From the NCBI GenBank assembly GCA_964533645.1, contig CAZHMQ010000085.1:1-9492 (forward strand): DNA of 9,492 bases. The letters are read 5' to 3'. Below the pieces are notes generated by a model, which saw only the letters and a list, made by a program, of their open reading frames with translations, did not search any database and had not been told where the DNA came from. The translations under genes were made by a program, and so were the position numbers. Shown here piece after piece: positions 5,498 to 9,492 of this stretch (positions within the stretch are counted from its first letter, which is position 1; every line of letters begins with the position of its first letter). This stretch comes from JABDBK01 sp964533645. Lineage in GTDB: Bacteria > Pseudomonadota > Gammaproteobacteria > DSM-16500.

Positions 5498-8400
5498 TTA
5501 TTCCAGTTCCATATTAATTGCTAAAGAACGAATTTCTTTAATTAAGACATTAAATGCTTCTGGCATATTCGATTCCATATAGTGATCGCCATCCACGATG
5601 TTTTTATACATCTTAGTACGACCAGCAACATCGTCAGACTTAACAGTTAGCATTTCTTGCAAGGTATAAGCAGCACCATATGCTTCAAGTGCCCATACTT
5701 CCATTTCACCAAAACGCTGTCCGCCAAATTGAGCTTTACCACCCAAGGGTTGTTGCGTAACTAAACTATAAGATCCCGTTGAACGTGCATGCATTTTGTC
5801 ATCAACTAAGTGATTAAGTTTCATCATGTACATATAACCAACAGTCACTGGACGATCAAAAGCCCTGCCAGTACGTCCATCATGAAGTACTGTTTGTCCA
5901 CTTTCTGGAAGTCCTGCTAATCTGAGCATTTTTTTAATTTCTTCTTCATTGGCTCCATCAAAAACCGGAGTTGCCATTGGAACTCCACCACGCAGGTTGT
6001 ATGCTAAACTCATAACTTCTTCGTCTGTCAAATCTGATATGTTTTCAGCACGTGTCTCGTCATCGTTATAAATTGTGCTTAAGAATTGGCGTATATTTTT
6101 AACTGATTGTTGTTGTTCAATCAATTTACCAATTTTCAACCCTAATCCTTTAGCTGCCCAACCCAAGTGGGACTCTAAAACTTGACCAATGTTCATACGA
6201 GAAGGAACGCCGAGTGGATTTAAGACGATATCTACAGGTGTACCATCAGCCATATACGGCATATCTTCCACTGGAACAATGGTTGAAATAACACCTTTGT
6301 TTCCATGTCGACCTGCCATTTTATCACCAGGCTGTATACGACGTTTAACTGCCAAATAAACTTTTACAATTTTGAGAACACCAGGAGCTAAATCATCACC
6401 TTGCGTTATTTTATTGCGTTTTGCATCATAAGCTTTTTCAAATTCCAAACGTTCTTGTTTGTATTGTTTTGCGGCTGTTTCAAGAAGTTTATTTGTTTTA
6501 GCTTCTTTCAGTCTAATTTCAAACCATTTTTCTCTTGGTACTTCAGTTAAATAAGCTTTAGTGATCTTGGTACCTTTCTTAAGCTTATTGGGTCCGCCTT
6601 CAGCTGTACGATTGATGAGTAACTTTTCAACGCGCTGGAAAATATCGTCTTCACGGATACGCAATTCATCGCTTAAATCTTGTTTCACCGTAGCTAATTC
6701 ATTTTTCTCAATATCAAGTACGCGGGCATCTTTTTCTACGCCTTCACGTGTAAAGACTTGGACATCGATAACTGTACCTTCCATACCTGTTGGAACACGT
6801 AGTGATGTATCTTTCACATCCGATGCTTTTTCACCGAAAATAGCTCGAAGCAGTTTTTCTTCCGGTGTTAGTTGCGTTTCACCTTTTGGCGTAACTTTAC
6901 CAACTAAGATATCACCTGATTTTACTTCAGCACCAATATACACGATACCGCATTCATCAAGTTTCGATAATGCACTTTCGCCTACGTTTGGAATATCAGC
7001 TGAAATTTCTTCTATACCTAGCTTGGTATCACGCGCAACGCAAGTGAGTTCTTCTATATGTATACTAGTGAATCTGTCTTCTTGCACGACTCTTTCGGAT
7101 ATCAAAATAGAATCTTCGAAGTTATATCCATTCCAAGGCATGAATGCGACAAGCAAATTTTGGCCTAAGGCAAGTTCACCTAAATCGGTTGATTGGCCAT
7201 CAGCTAGCACATCACCTCTCTCAATCATATCGCCTTGTTGAACTAAAGGTCGTTGATTGATACATGTATCTTGGTTGGTTCTGGTGTATTTTGTTAGATT
7301 GTAGATGTCTACACCTGTTTTACCAGATTCTGCTTCATCATCATTAACACGTACAACAATACGTGATGCATCAACATAATCAACAAAACCGCCACGCTTC
7401 GCAACGACAGTGACTCCTGAATCTTTAGCAACCATACGTTCAATACCCGTACCTACTAATGGTTTTTCAGTTTTCAAAGTAGGAACGGCTTGACGTTGCA
7501 TGTTTGAACCCATGAGTGCACGGTTAGCGTCATCATGTTCCAAGAAAGGAATGAGTGCTGCAGCAACCGAGACGATTTGCTTGGGTGAAACATCCATGAA
7601 TTCAACTTTATCAGGTGTGGTTAATGTAGATTCACCTTTATGTCTTACTGGAATAAGAGCGTCAATTAATCGAGATTTAGCATCTTGCGTAGCATTTGCC
7701 TGCGCAATAACATAATCACCTTCTTCAATAGCAGACAAATAAACAACTTCATCTGTGACTTTGCCGTTCAAAACTTTGCGGTATGGACTTTCTAAAAATC
7801 CATAGGCATTCGTACGAGCATACACTGCAAGTGAATTTATCAATCCAATATTTGGACCTTCAGGGGTCTCAATGGGACATACGCGACCATAATGCGTAGG
7901 ATGTACGTCACGAACTTCAAAGCTAGCTCTTTCTCTTGTTAAACCACCTGGTCCAAGCGCCGATACACGACGTTTGTGTGTTATTTCAGATAATGGATTA
8001 TTTTGATCCATAAATTGAGATAACTGGCTTGATCCAAAAAATTCTTTAATAGCAGCAGATACTGGCTTAGCATTAATTAAATCTTGTGGCATTAAGTTTT
8101 CTGATTCAGAAAGACTTAAACGTTCTTTGACAGCGCGTTCAACACGTACTAAGCCTACACGGAATTGATTCTCGGTCATTTCACCGACGCTACGTACACG
8201 ACGATTGCCTAAATGATCAATATCATCCACATTGCCTTCACCATTTCGAATACTAATCAAAGTTTTCAACACGGCTATAATGTCATCTTTAGTTAGTACG
8301 CCCGATCCCGTGACTTCTTTTCTGCCTACACGTCTATTAAATTTCATACGACCGACGTCTGACAAATCATATCTCTCGGGGGTAAAAAATAAATTTTTAA

Positions 8401-9492
8401 ACAATGCTTCTGCAGCATCTTTAGTAGGTGGTTCGCCTGGTCGCATCATTCTATATATTTCAACTAATGCTTCTAATGCATTGGTTGTAGAATCCACACG
8501 TAAGGTGTCTGATATATAGGAACCATGATCAATATCATTAATATACAGTGTTTCGAATTTTTTGAGTTTAGCTGCAACGAATGCTTTTAATATATCCGCA
8601 GTGATCACATCATTCGCATTCGCTAAAATTTCGCCTGTCTCTGGGTTGCTCACCGTTTTTGCTAAGACTTTACCTAAGACATAATCCGTAGGTACGTCTA
8701 ATTTTTTGATTCCAGCTTTTTCTAGCTGTTGAATATGACGAATTGTGATTCGACGGCCTTTTTCTATAATAACTTTTCCTGCTTTCTTAATTTCAAATGG
8801 TGCAATTTCACCACGTAACCTTTCGGGAATAAGGTCTAAACTAAATTCATCTGCATGAATATGAAACACATTATTTTCGAAGAACATCGCTAAAATGTTT
8901 TCAACAGAATAATCTAATGCACGTAATAAGACAGTAACCGGTAATTTGCGACGACGATCTATACGGGCAAATATGCAGTCTTTAGGATCGAATTCAAAAT
9001 CCAGCCATGATCCACGATACGGTATAACGCGTGCTGAAAATAATAATTTACCTGAGGAATGTGTTTTTCCTCTATCATGTTCAAAAAACACACCTGGTGA
9101 GCGATGTAATTGAGAAACAATGACTCTTTCAGTACCATTTATCACAAAAGTACCATGATCAGTCATCAAGGGAATCTCGCCCATGTAAACTTCTTGTTCT
9201 TTAATATCTTTTACAACTTTGGTTTCACCTGGGGCATCTTTATCGTAGTGTACTAATCTAACTTTTACACGTAACGACGCACCGTAGGTTAAACCTCGCA
9301 TTTTACATTCTTTTACATCAAAAACAGGCTCGCCTAAGCGATAACTAACATAGTTCAATTCTGCATTGCCTGAAAAACTAATAATAGGAAATACGGATTT
9401 GAATGCAGCATGTAATCCATAAAATTCTCTATGATCTGGATCTACATTTTCTTGCAAAAATCTATGATATGATTCTAACTGAAGCTCAAGTA
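5498..9492 (-). CDS. rpoB: DNA-directed RNA polymerase subunit beta, 5' end cut by window edge
   Basis: Second-largest RNA polymerase core subunit; it forms the active site with beta' and is the rifampicin target. The frame is open through position 9490, so the true start is outside the window. The visible N-terminus, LELQLESYHRFLQENVD..., aligns with E. coli from about residue 28, so roughly 27 residues are missing. About 1330 residues are visible, ending IKEIRSLAINMELE. A TTG at 9455-9457 is internal, not a start. The rifampicin region (about 7950-8035) reads GSSQLSQFMDQNNPLSEITH, then KRRVSALGPGG, with E. coli Q513, D516, H526, R529 and S531 all wild-type; I530 is Val. Beta SI1 and SI2 segments are present. 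The active-site stretch GDKMAGRHGNKG is at about 6293-6328 and KMHARSTGSYSL at about 5764-5799. Followed 117 nt later by rpoC. Confidence 0.98.
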   Translation of the reverse strand, partial: LELQLESYHRFLQENVDPDHREFYGLHAAFKSVFPIISFSGNAELNYVSYRLGEPVFDVKECKMRGLTYGASLRVKVRLVHYDKDAPGETKVVKDIKEQEVYMGEIPLMTDHGTFVINGTERVIVSQLHRSPGVFFEHDRGKTHSSGKLLFSARVIPYRGSWLDFEFDPKDCIFARIDRRRKLPVTVLLRALDYSVENILAMFFENNVFHIHADEFSLDLIPERLRGEIAPFEIKKAGKVIIEKGRRITIRHIQQLEKAGIKKLDVPTDYVLGKVLAKTVSNPETGEILANANDVITADILKAFVAAKLKKFETLYINDIDHGSYISDTLRVDSTTNALEALVEIYRMMRPGEPPTKDAAEALFKNLFFTPERYDLSDVGRMKFNRRVGRKEVTGSGVLTKDDIIAVLKTLISIRNGEGNVDDIDHLGNRRVRSVGEMTENQFRVGLVRVERAVKERLSLSESENLMPQDLINAKPVSAAIKEFFGSSQLSQFMDQNNPLSEITHKRRVSALGPGGLTRERASFEVRDVHPTHYGRVCPIETPEGPNIGLINSLAVYARTNAYGFLESPYRKVLNGKVTDEVVYLSAIEEGDYVIAQANATQDAKSRLIDALIPVRHKGESTLTTPDKVEFMDVSPKQIVSVAAALIPFLEHDDANRALMGSNMQRQAVPTLKTEKPLVGTGIERMVAKDSGVTVVAKRGGFVDYVDASRIVVRVNDDEAESGKTGVDIYNLTKYTRTNQDTCINQRPLVQQGDMIERGDVLADGQSTDLGELALGQNLLVAFMPWNGYNFEDSILISERVVQEDRFTSIHIEELTCVARDTKLGIEEISADIPNVGESALSKLDECGIVYIGAEVKSGDILVGKVTPKGETQLTPEEKLLRAIFGEKASDVKDTSLRVPTGMEGTVIDVQVFTREGVEKDARVLDIEKNELATVKQDLSDELRIREDDIFQRVEKLLINRTAEGGPNKLKKGTKITKAYLTEVPREKWFEIRLKEAKTNKLLETAAKQYKQERLEFEKAYDAKRNKITQGDDLAPGVLKIVKVYLAVKRRIQPGDKMAGRHGNKGVISTIVPVEDMPYMADGTPVDIVLNPLGVPSRMNIGQVLESHLGWAAKGLGLKIGKLIEQQQSVKNIRQFLSTIYNDDETRAENISDLTDEEVMSLAYNLRGGVPMATPVFDGANEEEIKKMLRLAGLPESGQTVLHDGRTGRAFDRPVTVGYMYMMKLNHLVDDKMHARSTGSYSLVTQQPLGGKAQFGGQRFGEMEVWALEAYGAAYTLQEMLTVKSDDVAGRTKMYKNIVDGDHYMESNMPEAFNVLIKEIRSLAINMELE

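Noticed and set aside
6561..7241. 226-codon plus-strand open frame inside rpoB
   Set aside because: Antisense to strongly conserved rpoB coding sequence; Ser-rich with no recognisable family. A shadow of codon bias on the other strand.
7950..8035. Rifampicin-resistance substitutions in RpoB
   Set aside because: Q513, D516, H526, R529 and S531 (E. coli numbering) are all wild-type; only the conservative I530V differs.
9455..9457. TTG as the start of rpoB
   Set aside because: The frame continues upstream to the window edge with residues (LELQLESYHRF) that align with E. coli RpoB, so this codon is internal.

Overview
This window is a housekeeping block from a bacterial chromosome. All genes lie on the minus strand, so the transcription order runs from high to low coordinates: rpoB (5' end cut off by the window edge), rpoC, rpsL, rpsG (last few codons cut off). 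These encode the beta and beta' subunits of RNA polymerase and ribosomal proteins uS12 and uS7. The plus-strand open frames are shadows of these genes. No mobile element, tRNA, rRNA or CRISPR array is visible.

The proteins look gammaproteobacterial. RpoB and RpoC align with E. coli almost end to end and carry the lineage-specific insertions expected there (beta SI1 and SI2, beta' SI3). The DNA is clearly AT-rich by eye. The rpoC N-terminus begins MRD. uS7 carries a 30-residue Lys/Ser/Gly/Asp-rich insertion, a kind of extension I recall from Legionella and Coxiella S7. Together these suggest an AT-rich member of the Legionellales or a relative, possibly host-associated. This placement is inference; no tree was built.

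Layout: rpoB at 5498-9492; a 117-nt spacer (5381-5497) with two perfect hairpins and a short ORF that runs into the rpoC start; rpoC at 1220-5380 with a TTG start; a 247-nt spacer (973-1219) with a GC-rich hairpin after rpoC, then a good sigma70-type promoter and an unusual C/G-rich leader for rpsL; rpsL at 598-972; a 50-nt spacer; rpsG at 1-547. The order resembles the joined rif (rpoBC) and str (rpsL-rpsG-fusA-tuf) operons of many bacteria, so fusA is expected just beyond position 1.

I see no new defence or metabolic system here. The points worth a second look are small: the uS7 insertion and its altered rRNA-binding segment, the structured rpoB-rpoC spacer with a possible coupling ORF, and the regulatory architecture of the str promoter and leader.
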